A stretch of DNA of 64,000 nt from positions 62,001 through 126,000 of the forward strand of contig JAFQHI010000009.1 in NCBI GenBank assembly GCA_017398045.1, given 5' to 3'. Below, piece after piece: positions 1 to 10,782 of this stretch. The position numbers and the translations under genes are program-made. How positions within the stretch are numbered: position 1 is the stretch's first letter; each line of letters starts with the position of its first letter. This DNA is from Alistipes sp. (lineage in GTDB: Bacteria; Bacteroidota; Bacteroidia; Bacteroidales; Rikenellaceae). The notes beneath the pieces are model-generated. The model searched no databases, was not told where the DNA came from, and worked only from the letters and a program-made list of their open reading frames with translations.

Positions 1-1180
1 CATCGACCAAATCAATCGCCTTGTCGGGCAGAAAGCGCGAGGTAATGTAGCGGGTCGAAAGCTCCACGGCCGCCACAATCGCCTCATCCTTAATGCGGAC
101 GCGGTGATGGTTTTCGTATCGCTCCTTCAATCCGCGCAGAATCGAGACGGCATCTTCAACCGACGGTTCCTCGACCATCACCTTCTGGAAGCGACGCTCC
201 AGGGCCTTGTCCTGCTCGAAATATTTCTGGAACTCATCGAGGGTCGTGGCACCGATGGTGCGCAACTCGCCACGTGCCAAGGCGGGCTTCAGGATGTTGG
301 CGGCATCCATCGCGCCCGACGACTTACCGGCTCCGACGAGCGTATGAATCTCGTCGATGAAGAGCAGAATCTCCCCCTCGGAGGCAATCACCTCCTGCAC
401 CACGGCCTTCAGTCGCTCCTCAAACTCGCCCTGATACTTCGCACCCGCAATGAGCGCACCCATATCAAGCGAATAAATCGACTTCGAGCGGATATTTTCA
501 GGCACATCCCCGTCGATGATACGGCGGGCTATTCCCTCGGCAATGGCCGTCTTACCGACACCCGCCTCACCCACCAGGATGGGGTTGTTCTTCGTGCGAC
601 GCGAGAGAATCTGCAAGACGCGACGAATCTCCTCATCACGCCCGATAACGGGGTCGAGTTTGCCCTGTCGTGCCTGCTCATTGAGGTTGATGGCATACTT
701 GCCGAGCGCATCCCACTCCTGCGAGGCAGTCGCGGAATCGACCGTCGCACCCTTGCGGAAGGTGCGGATAGCCTCCATCAACTCCTTCTCGCTCGCACCT
801 TGGCCTTTGAGCAGTTCGGCAGCCGTACCACGCTCTGCGACAAGGGCCAGCAAGAGGTGTTCGACCGAGGCATATTTATCGCCAAAAGGCTTCGTAAAAT
901 CGACCGCACGCTGAATCGTGCGCGTGAGGTCGGGCGCAAAATAGGGTTCGCCACCCGACACCTTCGGCAGATGCTCCAGGGCCTTCGCAACCTCCTCCTG
1001 AAGGCTCTTTAGATGCACCCCTACACGTCCCAGAAGAAAGCCCGTGAGCGAATTCTGCTCGCGGCTCAATACAGCCAACAGATGGAGCGGCTCGACCGCC
1101 TGCTGCGAATGGTTTTGCGCCTCGGAGACGGCACCCTGCAACGCCTCCTGCGCCTTAATCGTAAGTGCGTTAATATTCAT
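1..1180 (-). CDS. clpB: ClpB disaggregase, N-terminal part (cut by window edge)
   Basis: ATP-dependent AAA+ disaggregase that rescues aggregated proteins together with DnaK in the cytoplasm. Translating leftward from the ATG at 1180 gives an opening [14 protein letters not shown], a double Clp_N repeat, then the first AAA+ module with Walker A GEAGVGKT, Walker B LFIDEIH and the arginine-bearing ALERRFQ segment. About 393 codons lie in the window; the middle domain and second ATPase are off the left edge. The frame is open to the boundary. It is divergent from a tiny membrane-protein gene, and the shared intergenic region carries paired TGTCA motifs. Identity as ClpB rather than ClpA/ClpC rests on the N-terminal and NBD1 sequence and is very likely. 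Confidence 0.93.
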   Translation of the reverse strand, partial: MNINALTIKAQEALQGAVSEAQNHSQQAVEPLHLLAVLSREQNSLTGFLLGRVGVHLKSLQEEVAKALEHLPKVSGGEPYFAPDLTRTIQRAVDFTKPFGDKYASVEHLLLALVAERGTAAELLKGQGASEKELMEAIRTFRKGATVDSATASQEWDALGKYAINLNEQARQGKLDPVIGRDEEIRRVLQILSRRTKNNPILVGEAGVGKTAIAEGIARRIIDGDVPENIRSKSIYSLDMGALIAGAKYQGEFEERLKAVVQEVIASEGEILLFIDEIHTLVGAGKSSGAMDAANILKPALARGELRTIGATTLDEFQKYFEQDKALERRFQKVMVEEPSVEDAVSILRGLKERYENHHRVRIKDEAIVAAVELSTRYITSRFLPDKAIDLVD

Positions 1181-1295
1181 GGTCTATCTTGTTTGGTTCT
1201 TTTTTCGTTTGCTTGCATTGACCTCTTCAGCAAAAGATTTGCCAACCGCCTGCCGAATGACTTTTTGTCCGAAAATGCGACAAAATTGTCCTTTT

Positions 1296-1383
1296 TGACA
1301 GCTTTCGGTCTGACAAAGGGTGACTAAATGGCAAAAAACGCAAAAAATATAGGCCTTTCACAGCTTTGTGTCAAAAACTGTCA
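1296..1383. promoter_or_regulatory. Divergent control region with paired TGTCA motifs
   Basis: Between clpB and the divergent small gene, TGTCA occurs twice reading toward clpB (minus strand, 1315-1311 and 1300-1296) and twice reading toward the small gene (plus strand, 1369-1373 and 1379-1383). No CIRCE element is visible. I infer a shared stress-response operator or alternative sigma element; the factor is unknown. Confidence 0.35.
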
Positions 1384-1434
1384 CTTTGGCGGCGTTTCTT
1401 TGCGATAAGAAAATACCCTTAAATACCGATAGTT

Positions 1435-1575
1435 ATGTTTGGAGTACTCTTTTACTTTGCCGTGCTTTATTCATTCATCAAAAGCATTCCGCGCGTTTTG
1501 CGGGCCATTGATCACCTGACCACCTCTTGTGACCGACATCGCGCCAACAAGCGTCGGGCTACTCACGTTAAATAG
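1435..1575 (+). CDS. Small hypothetical membrane protein (46 aa)
   Basis: ATG at 1435 to TAG at 1573-1575 encodes 46 residues beginning MFGVLFYFAVLYSFIKSIPR. The first ~15 residues are hydrophobic and could form one membrane segment; the tail is basic (RHRANKRRATHVK). It is divergent from clpB, preceded by an A/T-rich leader, and followed about 40 bp later by a strong hairpin terminator. I recognise no family. The tidy promoter-gene-terminator arrangement beside a heat-shock gene is the main support; it could still be a chance frame. Confidence 0.45.
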   Translation: MFGVLFYFAVLYSFIKSIPRVLRAIDHLTTSCDRHRANKRRATHVK

Positions 1576-1617
1576 GGGAAATTTATGGATTGGTGATGAT
1601 TTCCCTTGTAGCGCAAG

Positions 1618-1647
1618 AGAGGGTGTCCCAATAGTAGGACACCCTCT
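1618..1647. terminator. Bidirectional hairpin terminator
   Basis: An 11-bp perfect stem (AGAGGGTGTCC with its complement) around an 8-nt loop lies between the small plus-strand gene and the convergent GH43 gene. The same GAGGGTGTCC stem is reused in the terminator at 56035-56068. Confidence 0.7.
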
Positions 1648-1651
1648 GCTC

Positions 1652-1704
1652 ATTTCTAATTTCTAATTTCTACATTTTACATTCTAAATTCTAAATTCTA
1701 AATT
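1652..1704. repeat. AT-rich TTCTAAATT-type short tandem repeat
   Basis: Repeated TTCTAATTTC and TTCTAAATT units lie directly downstream of the terminator. Related units (TAGAATTTAGAATT) occur at 8860-8893 and 25602-25656, always in gaps between genes. Confidence 0.6.
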
Positions 1705-1711
1705 TGAATGT

Positions 1712-3217
1712 CTACTCCAACGAGCGATACGTAAAGTTCTTGAACGTGGCATAACCCTCGCCGGCGCAGAAGACACCGGGCAGCACGCTCTGGAACTCGT
1801 AGAGCGTATTGTGGTCGTAGCCGTTAATCATCATGCCCCACGTTTCACGCTCCCAATTTTCGCCATCGAAGCTGTACTCGCCCGTGACGATGTGGTTGTC
1901 ATTTCGCAGGCGCAGCCACATCTTCTCGGCCGACTTGCCACGACCCGACTCGCCACCCTTGCGGTAGCGCATACGACGTTCCTTATTGAAGCCCGTACCC
2001 TGGAAGAAGTCGCTGTTATAGACCAGCAGCAGACCGGCCGTCACATCGCCGTGCAGCTCAATCTCGGCCTCGATTTCGTAGGCGTGTTCACCTGCTACGA
2101 ACATCATGGGCGACGAATCGGCAGCCCGCGTACCCTTGCCTTGCAGCGTCAGCACGCCATCCTCGACCTTCACGCGCTCGGGGTTGAACGACTTGTAGAA
2201 TTTCCACTCATAGCCCAGACGGAACTCACCGATGCGAGCCTTTCTATCGACTTTGTCGTTGAGCGGCAGGGGAACGGCAATAGGCTGTGCCACATCCTCC
2301 ACAACGGGGTGGAACCAACCATCTTCGTCCAGCATGACCGGCTCCATGAGGGTCTGACGACCGAGGTTCGTAAAGCCGTTCTCGTAGGCATGATAGACAA
2401 TCCACCAATCGCCATCGGGGGTATCAATCAGCGAGCCGTGGCCCTTCGACCACCAACGCTCGGCGGCATCGTAGGTATGCACCAGGGGGTTGAAGGGCGA
2501 ATCTTCCCACGGGCCGTGAATCGACTTGGAGCGGGCCACGACCACCATGTGGCTCGTCGGAGGACCTGCCGTGCCACCCTCGGCATTGAGGTAGTAGTAG
2601 TACTCGCCAATCTTGCGGAGCTTCGGGCCCTCGAGGCACATGCCCTCGGTGAGCCACTCCTCGGGGTACTGCCAACCGGGATAGACCGTCTCCATCGTCT
2701 CGGGCAGAATCGCCAGACCGTCGTCCGTGAGGCGCACACGCTTACCGGCCGACATGAACAACCAGCGCGAGCCATCCTCACCCACCACGTGGCAGGGGTC
2801 GATGTTGCCCACCTTCAAATCAATCGGGTCGCTCCACGGGCCGTAGGGCGACTCGGCCCAAGTCACGAAGTTCATTCTACCCTTCGGGTGAGCCACCGTA
2901 AAGTAGATGTAATATTTATCCTCGTATTTGCAGATATCGGGGGCCCAAATCGAACCCAGGTAGGTCTTCAGGGCGTAGCTGATAGGCTCCCAATTCACCA
3001 GGTCGGTCGAGTGGAAGACCGTCAGGCCGGGTTGGTAGTCGAAGGCCGAGTGGGTCATGTAGTAGTCGTTGCCCTCGCGCATAATGGTCGGGTCGGGATA
3101 GTCACCGCCCAAAATCGGGTTGGTGTAGGTGGCTTCGGGGGTCGAAGGCGCACCCGCACAGCCCACCAGCATCATGGCCACCAGGGCCGTCAGAAAAGTG
3201 TAAAGTTGTTTCATCAT
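1712..3217 (-). CDS. GH43 family glycosidase lipoprotein
   Basis: Predicted exo-acting arabinofuranosidase or xylosidase on the cell surface or in the periplasm. A lipoprotein signal (lipobox LVGC, Cys about residue 20) precedes a five-bladed GH43 propeller: YPDPT near residue 42 carries the general base Asp, a middle DPCHV the modulating Asp, and LEGPKL the acid Glu. The C-terminal ~190 residues resemble the concanavalin-like sandwich of GH43 xylosidases. An in-frame ATG at 3235 lies at the predicted transcription start, so 3217 (or 3214) is the better start. It sits downstream of another GH43 gene in the same direction but has its own promoter. Exact substrate cannot be told from sequence. 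Confidence 0.88.
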   Translation of the reverse strand: MMKQLYTFLTALVAMMLVGCAGAPSTPEATYTNPILGGDYPDPTIMREGNDYYMTHSAFDYQPGLTVFHSTDLVNWEPISYALKTYLGSIWAPDICKYEDKYYIYFTVAHPKGRMNFVTWAESPYGPWSDPIDLKVGNIDPCHVVGEDGSRWLFMSAGKRVRLTDDGLAILPETMETVYPGWQYPEEWLTEGMCLEGPKLRKIGEYYYYLNAEGGTAGPPTSHMVVVARSKSIHGPWEDSPFNPLVHTYDAAERWWSKGHGSLIDTPDGDWWIVYHAYENGFTNLGRQTLMEPVMLDEDGWFHPVVEDVAQPIAVPLPLNDKVDRKARIGEFRLGYEWKFYKSFNPERVKVEDGVLTLQGKGTRAADSSPMMFVAGEHAYEIEAEIELHGDVTAGLLLVYNSDFFQGTGFNKERRMRYRKGGESGRGKSAEKMWLRLRNDNHIVTGEYSFDGENWERETWGMMINGYDHNTLYEFQSVLPGVFCAGEGYATFKNFTYRSLE

Positions 3218-3241
3218 AGTTTGTGTTAGGTTCATTCCCTA

Positions 3242-3272
3242 CAAAGATAACGATTCCGAGGAAAAAATCAAA
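3242..3272 (-). promoter_or_regulatory. Promoter of the GH43 lipoprotein gene
   Basis: On the minus strand, TTTG (3272-3269), 19 bp, then TATCTTTG (3249-3242): an exact match to the Bacteroidota primary sigma consensus. It puts the transcript start near 3236 and so argues against the upstream in-frame ATG at 3235. Confidence 0.8.
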
Positions 3273-3289
3273 CGCGACACGCCGGAATT

Positions 3290-5818
<2,529 letters not shown>

Positions 5819-5844
5819 TTACCTGATTTGTTGCACGCGACCGA

Positions 5845-5881
5845 AAAAAAGAAAAAAGCGACACTCCGCGAAGAGTGTCGC
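5845..5881 (-). terminator. Rho-independent terminator of rnpB
   Basis: A 9-bp perfect stem (GCGACACTC and complement, 5858-5866/5873-5881) with a 6-nt loop is followed on the minus strand by a run of Ts, directly after the RNase P RNA 3' end. Confidence 0.85.
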
Positions 5882-5888
5882 CAACTTT

Positions 5889-6298
5889 GCAGGCCCTATA
5901 AGCCGGGTTCTGTCACCGCTACTCGGGCCACAGCGACCAAACGTCGCCATAACCCTTCGCGGCCCCCTGTCATTTATCTACGACGATGCTCTCACACCGC
6001 CTCCAGCAACCTACCCCCCGACATCGGGCGAGCAACCCTTCATTGTCGGTATACATGGTCTTGCAACCCACGGGATGTACGGACCGAGTGACATTGCTGC
6101 CCTCGCGGTAGGCTCTTACCCCACCTTTTCACCCTTACCTCGTCGCAGATGATTCTATGAATCTCCCAACGGGGCGGTTCTTTTCTGTTACACTTGCCAT
6201 AAGCTCACGCCCATCAGGCCGTTAACCTGCGTGGTGCTCTGTGTTGCCCGGACTTTCCTCCCCCGATCGAAGATCGGCAGCGACAAGGCGGACCTGCC
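5889..6298 (-). ncRNA. rnpB: RNase P RNA (M1 RNA)
   Basis: Catalytic RNA of RNase P, which matures tRNA 5' ends. Near the 5' end the minus strand reads GGAGGAAAGTCCGGGC and ACAGAGCACCACGCAGG; the 3' end carries GACAGAACCCGGCTTA, all universally conserved type A landmarks. The ends were set by pairing GCAGGTCC (5') with GGGCCTGC (3') to form stem P1, giving about 410 nt. A consensus promoter lies 5 nt upstream and an intrinsic terminator immediately downstream. Confidence 0.95.
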
Positions 6299-6302
6299 GT
6301 TG

Positions 6303-6335
6303 CAAAGATAGTGAAAGCCGAGCGCACTGCCAAAA
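6303..6335 (-). promoter_or_regulatory. rnpB promoter
   Basis: Minus strand TTTTG (6335-6331), 20 bp, TATCTTTG (6310-6303); the RNA 5' end at about 6298 falls where transcription should start. Confidence 0.8.
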
Positions 6336-6648
6336 GAATCGGCCGAAAAGCACGATAAGAACCGCGACACCCCCAATGGCGTTGTGCTGGTTTTAGCCTT
6401 TCGTTTGCCGAAGGCAATAAGCAAGGAGGTGTGTAATCTCGAGCATCAAGCTCGCTTGTGCCACGAGATTACACACCTCCTTGTCCCTCCTACGGAGGGG
6501 CCGAAAGGCTAAAACGGACAGCGAAAAGCTCCCCAAAACTAAATAAAAACGAATAGACAATCCCTCCAAACCTCCCTTTGATAAGGGAGGCTTGGTCGCT
6601 ACGCTCCTTGGGTGGAGCGAACGACCGTGAGTGCTTTTCGGCCGATTC
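6336..6648. repeat. Triple nested inverted-repeat region
   Basis: Three perfect inverted repeats are nested around one centre: outer 18-bp arms 6336-6353/6631-6648, middle 14-bp arms 6390-6403/6502-6515, inner 20-bp arms 6422-6441/6464-6483, with a further CGAGC/GCTCG hairpin in the inner loop and CCTCC/GGAGG at 6487-6499. Inside the right half, 6566-6607 matches the CTTGGTCGCTTCGCTCC repeat seen at 12750-13000. No open frame of coding character lies in this 528-bp gap. Confidence 0.75.
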
Positions 6649-6777
6649 AGACGCAGTGCCGAGGCGCATCCTATCTAAACCGAGCGGCGCGGGTCGGAAG
6701 ACTCCGCAGAGCGAAGGTAAAGATAGTGAAAGCCTCTAAAACCAAAAAAAACCGAAACAAAGCCAACTAAAGGCGAT

Positions 6778-6824
6778 AAGGGCGATAAGGATGAACTCAA
6801 CTCCTTTCCACCTTTCTCGCCCTT
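6778..6824 (-). terminator. Possible terminator of the bat operon
   Basis: AAGGGCGATAAGG and CCTTTCTCGCCCTT form an imperfect stem just after the batB stop codon. The arms belong to the same CGCCCTT low-complexity family as 16592-16644, so this may be a repeat rather than a selected terminator. Confidence 0.4.
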
Positions 6825-6826
6825 TT

Positions 6827-7861
6827 CTATTTCAGGCGAAAGATATTCAGGTGCGCCAACAACGGATTTCGGCGGTCAAGCAGGAGTAATTCGACGAGGA
6901 GCAATACCAGGGCAATGGCCACCAGGAGGGGGTATTGCTCGTTGTACTCCTCGAAACGGACAGTCGAAAGAGAGGTCTTCTCCATCGCCTCGATGCTTTC
7001 GACAATCTCCTCAAGACCAATGGATTGAAGCGTAGAGCGCACATAAAGGCCACCGGTCATATCGGCCAACTGTTGGAGCATCTCCTCGTTGAGTTTCGAA
7101 ACGACCATCTCGCCCTGCTCGTCGCGGATAAAGTCGCCCCCGATGCTGATGGGTGCGCCCTCCGGTGTACCGATACCAATCGTATAGATGCGGATGCCCA
7201 TCTCGGCAGCACGCTCGGCTACGGCAATGGCATCGTCCTCGTGGTTCTCGCCATCGGTGATAAGGATAATGACACGGCTGTGGGGATGCTCCGCATCGAC
7301 GGTCTCGCCCGAGAAGGAGAGCAAGGCCTGCTCCAGGGCCTTCCCGACGGCCGTACCCTGCACACTCACCAGCGAGGGGTCAATCTTGCGGGCAAAGGCC
7401 TTGGCCATGCGGTAATCGGAGGTGATGGGGAGCTGCACTTTCGGCTCACCGGCAAAGACCACCAAACCCACGCGGTCCTGCTTCATCCCCTCGAAGAGTT
7501 TATTGATGGCATATTTGGTGCGCTCGAGGCGGTTCGGGGCAAAGTCCTCGGCCAGCATCGAGTTCGAGACATCGACCACAAGCATCATCTCGACACCCTC
7601 CGACTTCTCCTCCAAAAGTTTCGAGCCGAACTGCGGACGGGCCGCGGCCAGAATCAGGAAGAAGAGCGATGAGAGAAAAAGCAGAAATTTCAAGACAACA
7701 CGTCCGTTCGAGACATCGGGCATCAACTCCTCCAGCGTGGAGAGGGTGCCGAAGCGGGCCAAACGGCGACGACGCAACTGCATGGCTACCATAAAAAGCA
7801 CCACCAGAAGGGGCAAAAGGGCGAGCAACCACAACAGCTCGGGATGGGCAAATCGGAACAT
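6827..7861 (-). CDS. batB: BatB-like VWA membrane protein
   Basis: A 344-residue inner-membrane protein of the Bacteroidota Bat (aerotolerance) system. Two N-terminal membrane segments (about 8-28 and 57-76) are followed by a von Willebrand A domain with MIDAS motif DVSNS (about residue 97), a conserved TDGENHED loop, and a C-terminal membrane segment near 310-330. It starts 4 bp after the batA stop, so the two are likely translated as a unit. It ends the operon; rnpB follows beyond the repeat region. The molecular role of Bat proteins is not firmly known; they are thought to form envelope complexes linked to stress tolerance. Confidence 0.87.
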   Translation of the reverse strand: MFRFAHPELLWLLALLPLLVVLFMVAMQLRRRRLARFGTLSTLEELMPDVSNGRVVLKFLLFLSSLFFLILAAARPQFGSKLLEEKSEGVEMMLVVDVSNSMLAEDFAPNRLERTKYAINKLFEGMKQDRVGLVVFAGEPKVQLPITSDYRMAKAFARKIDPSLVSVQGTAVGKALEQALLSFSGETVDAEHPHSRVIILITDGENHEDDAIAVAERAAEMGIRIYTIGIGTPEGAPISIGGDFIRDEQGEMVVSKLNEEMLQQLADMTGGLYVRSTLQSIGLEEIVESIEAMEKTSLSTVRFEEYNEQYPLLVAIALVLLLVELLLLDRRNPLLAHLNIFRLK

Positions 7862-7865
7862 AGCG

Positions 7866-8852
7866 TTACGGGATTCGTTTCAAAATAAGGGTGGAGAGTA
7901 AAAATTCCACGACAAGCAGAGCCAATGCACCCAGCACCCAGCCGAGGAACAGTTCGTGGTAGATGACTCGCTCCGAGATTTCGACCTTCGACTTCTCCAG
8001 CTGGTTGATTTCGTCGTAGATGGCCTTCAGTTTGGCCTTGTCCGTGGCACGGAAATAGCGACCTCCGGTCTGCGTGGCGATGGCCGAGAGGGTCTTTTCG
8101 TCGATTTCGACCTTCTGCTGTACGAAGGTCATCTGGCCGAACATATCGAGTGCCGGATAGGGGGCCATTCCCTCCGTACCGATACCAATCGTATAGACAC
8201 GGATACCCTGTGCCTTGGCAATCTCGGCCGCCGTCATGGGGGCAATCTCACCGCGGTTATTCACACCATCGGTCAAGAGGATGATGACCTTCGATTTGGC
8301 CTCGCTCTCGCGCAGGCGGTTGATGGCCGTGGCCAAGCCGTTACCGATGGCCGTACCATCCTCAATCAGACCGCTGCGGATACGGCTCAAGAGGGTTTGC
8401 AGCGTTCCCTGGTCGGTCGTCAGGGGTGATTGGGTGAAGGCCTCACCGGCAAAGGCCACCAGACCGATGCGGTCGCCATAACGGTCCGCAACGAATGCTC
8501 CGGCTACCTCTTTGGCTGCCGACAGGCGGTCGGGCTTAAAGTCACGCGCCAACATCGAGCCGCTGACATCAATCGAGAGCATGATATCGATACCCTCCGT
8601 ATCGGTGTGCGACAGCCGCTCCACATCCTGCGGGCGAGCCAACGCCACCACCAGCAATGCAAAGGCCAGCGCACGCAACACAAAGGGCAGGTGGCGCAGG
8701 TAATAACGCCACGTGCGGGGAGCCTTCACAAGGCCCTTCACGCTCGAAAACTGAATCGCAGCCCCACCCTGTATCGTGCGCCACACGTAGTAGCCTACAA
8801 TCGGCACAAGCAAAAGCAGTAGCCAGAGATAGTATGGAGAATGAAAATGCAT
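7866..8852 (-). CDS. batA: BatA-like VWA membrane protein
   Basis: A 328-residue protein with N-terminal membrane segments (about 8-25 and 54-72), a VWA domain with complete MIDAS DVSGSM followed by the TDGVNNRG loop, and a C-terminal membrane helix near 302-322. It pairs with batB 4 bp downstream. Only a TTG codon lies upstream in frame at 8858, so the ATG at 8852 (MHFHSPYYLW) is the start. A 212-bp gap with its own consensus promoter separates it from batC, so batAB can be transcribed apart from the rest of the operon. Confidence 0.87.
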   Translation of the reverse strand: MHFHSPYYLWLLLLLVPIVGYYVWRTIQGGAAIQFSSVKGLVKAPRTWRYYLRHLPFVLRALAFALLVVALARPQDVERLSHTDTEGIDIMLSIDVSGSMLARDFKPDRLSAAKEVAGAFVADRYGDRIGLVAFAGEAFTQSPLTTDQGTLQTLLSRIRSGLIEDGTAIGNGLATAINRLRESEAKSKVIILLTDGVNNRGEIAPMTAAEIAKAQGIRVYTIGIGTEGMAPYPALDMFGQMTFVQQKVEIDEKTLSAIATQTGGRYFRATDKAKLKAIYDEINQLEKSKVEISERVIYHELFLGWVLGALALLVVEFLLSTLILKRIP

Positions 8853-8859
8853 TATCAAA

Positions 8860-8893
8860 TGTAGAATTTAGAATTTAGAATTCAAAATTATTA
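8860..8893. repeat. TAGAATTTAGAATT short repeat
   Basis: Tandem TAGAATT-type units in the batA leader, of the same family as 1652-1704 and 25602-25656. Confidence 0.55.
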
Positions 8894-9001
8894 TCGTGAA
8901 CAACCGCAGTAGGCTCTGTAGCCCCGGCAATTCCTCCTGTTTTTTGATTTTAGGCGAGCAGATTTTGGGCTTTCGAGGTCGGGCGAATTGGGAGCATACG
9001 C

Positions 9002-9031
9002 AAAGGTATGTGACCAATTTCGCACGGCAAG
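9002..9031 (-). promoter_or_regulatory. Internal promoter for batA-batB
   Basis: Minus strand TTG (9031-9029), 19 bp, TACCTTTG (9009-9002). The transcript would start near 8996, giving a leader of about 145 nt before batA. Confidence 0.65.
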
Positions 9032-9064
9032 AAAGTGCAAAAGGTGCCGCATAAAATCGAAAAA

Positions 9065-9811
9065 CTACCAGTTTTTGGTCCCGCGCACAATTACACCCTG
9101 CTTCTCCTTCAACTTCTCCTGCGTGCGATCCTCCTGGGCTTGGATGGCATCGAGAATTTGCTGCTGTTCCTGCTCGGAGATACCTTGCTGGGGTTGTTGG
9201 GGCTGCTGGGACTGGGGCTGTTGCTGTTCGGGATTTTGTTGCTGGTTCCGGTCTTGGTTTTGCTGTTGGTCCTGGTTTTGCTGGTCGTTTTGGTTCTGCT
9301 GTTGTTGGTCCTGGTTTTGGTCTTGATTCTGGTCCTGATTTTGGTCGTTATCGCCACCGCCACCCTGCTGTTGCTGGTCATCGAGCAGCTTCTTCGTGTA
9401 GGCGTAGTTGTATTTGGCCTCCATATCCGAAGGGTTCAAAAGGAGCGAATTTTTGTAACTCTGCAACGCCTCTTTGAGCTTCTGCTGCTTAAACTGCGCA
9501 TTGCCCAGGTTATAGAAGGCCATGGCACGCTCCTCGTCCGTGCGCAACGAATCGGCTGCTGCACGCCATAGGGTCTGCTCCGAGGCCTCGTAACGCTCCA
9601 TTTTATACTCGGCATTACCGAGGTTGTAGCGGGCCTCAAAATTGAGCGAATCGGCCGTGAGGGCATTGCGATACCGCTCCGCGCCCTGCTCATAGTTGCC
9701 CTTGTTGAATTGGCGATTTCCGCGACGCACCTCCCCGCGTTCGGGCATCTGCTGGGCCATCAGCGGCAAAGCCACCAACAACAATAGTATGGTTAAAAGG
9801 CTCTTTTTCAT
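9065..9811 (-). CDS. batC: BatC-like TPR protein with Q/N/D-rich tail
   Basis: A 248-residue secreted or periplasmic protein: signal peptide MKKSLLTILLLLVALPLMAQ, three tetratricopeptide-like repeats (about 28-135; GNRQFNKGNYEQGAERYRNAL and two later units), then a tract of nearly 70 residues made almost wholly of Gln, Asn and Asp (about 150-215), and a charged helical end. TPR plus Q/N-rich tail is typical of BatC. It starts 5 bp after the preceding gene. In the usual Bat order it lies after batA and batB; here it lies before them. Confidence 0.82.
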   Translation of the reverse strand: MKKSLLTILLLLVALPLMAQQMPERGEVRRGNRQFNKGNYEQGAERYRNALTADSLNFEARYNLGNAEYKMERYEASEQTLWRAAADSLRTDEERAMAFYNLGNAQFKQQKLKEALQSYKNSLLLNPSDMEAKYNYAYTKKLLDDQQQQGGGGDNDQNQDQNQDQNQDQQQQNQNDQQNQDQQQNQDRNQQQNPEQQQPQSQQPQQPQQGISEQEQQQILDAIQAQEDRTQEKLKEKQGVIVRGTKNW

Positions 9812-9816
9812 CTTCT

Positions 9817-10782
9817 TTACTCGTTTTCCTCCGTGACGGGCAAAACCTCAACGGGTTTCGTCTCCTCAACAAAGTAATAGACCTTCGTGTAATCCGACTC
9901 GTTCTGCTCGGCTTCGGGGGTAAATTTGGCAAACTTCACCAAATCGGCATCCATCACAACCGACGTAAGGTCCATGCGGGCCTTTTCGGGCAGCTCCACC
10001 TCGCGCATGGCGGCGATAATCTCGTCCGAGGTCATCTCCATCGCGCCCACCCCCCAGCGACCGGCAATGTAGGTGCGCAGGATATCCGTCAGGGTCGAAT
10101 AATAGAGCTTATGTTTGTTGTTCTGCCACAGTTTTTGGTGGTGCAGTGCCTCCAACGCCTTAATGGCCACCACATGAGGCGGCTCGGGGGGCGCGGGTTT
10201 GAAGAGGTCCTTCAGATGACGACCTCGCGCCTCCAAATAGCGGTGCAGCCCATAGAGGGCCAAGGCAATGAGGGCGGCCAAGAGCAAGCCCCACATCAGG
10301 TAGCCGCGAATCTCGGCCAATTTGAACGGGAGCGTAAGCTGCGGTTTGAGGTCGTAGATGGATTGCGAGGTGGAGTCAATCTGGAAGGTGGCCACCTTCA
10401 GCACCAACGAATCGGTCGTGTAGAGGGTATCGACAATGTTCTTGTCGGCATACAGCACACCGGGCTTCCCCATATTTATCAGCCCCTCCTGAAAGGCGGC
10501 CAGACGATAGCGTTGGGCAATCTTCAGGCGACGGCCGTCGCGCTCCAGCGTATCGATGGGCATCACCTCAACCAGCTCGATGAGGCTCTCTCCCTGGGGT
10601 GTAAACTCCGGGAAGAGGGTCGTCTGCACCAAATCCTTCTCCACCTCGATGATGAAGTCGAATTGGTCACCGATAAAGATGCTGTCCGGCTCGATGCGGG
10701 CCTTCACGGTCGGGGTATCGCTCTGCGCCACGGCCACCAGGCTCACGAGGAGCAACAGGGGGATAAAGAGTACTCTTTTCAT
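9817..10782 (-). CDS. Bat-operon membrane protein (BatD-like N-terminus, DUF4381-like)
   Basis: A 321-residue protein: signal peptide MKRVLFIPLLLLVSLVAVAQ, an Ig-like region (about 25-155) with spacing like BatD N-terminal domains, one membrane helix (about 180-200), and a cytoplasmic helical region (about 205-305) containing LTDILRTYIAGRWGVGAMEMTSDEII, as in DUF4381-type proteins. It overlaps the DUF58 gene by 4 nt (ATGA), so it is translationally coupled. Its place between DUF58 and the Bat genes suggests a scaffold of the MoxR/VWA complex. Assignment to BatD proper is uncertain; it is shorter than typical BatD. Confidence 0.7.
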   Translation of the reverse strand: MKRVLFIPLLLLVSLVAVAQSDTPTVKARIEPDSIFIGDQFDFIIEVEKDLVQTTLFPEFTPQGESLIELVEVMPIDTLERDGRRLKIAQRYRLAAFQEGLINMGKPGVLYADKNIVDTLYTTDSLVLKVATFQIDSTSQSIYDLKPQLTLPFKLAEIRGYLMWGLLLAALIALALYGLHRYLEARGRHLKDLFKPAPPEPPHVVAIKALEALHHQKLWQNNKHKLYYSTLTDILRTYIAGRWGVGAMEMTSDEIIAAMREVELPEKARMDLTSVVMDADLVKFAKFTPEAEQNESDYTKVYYFVEETKPVEVLPVTEENE

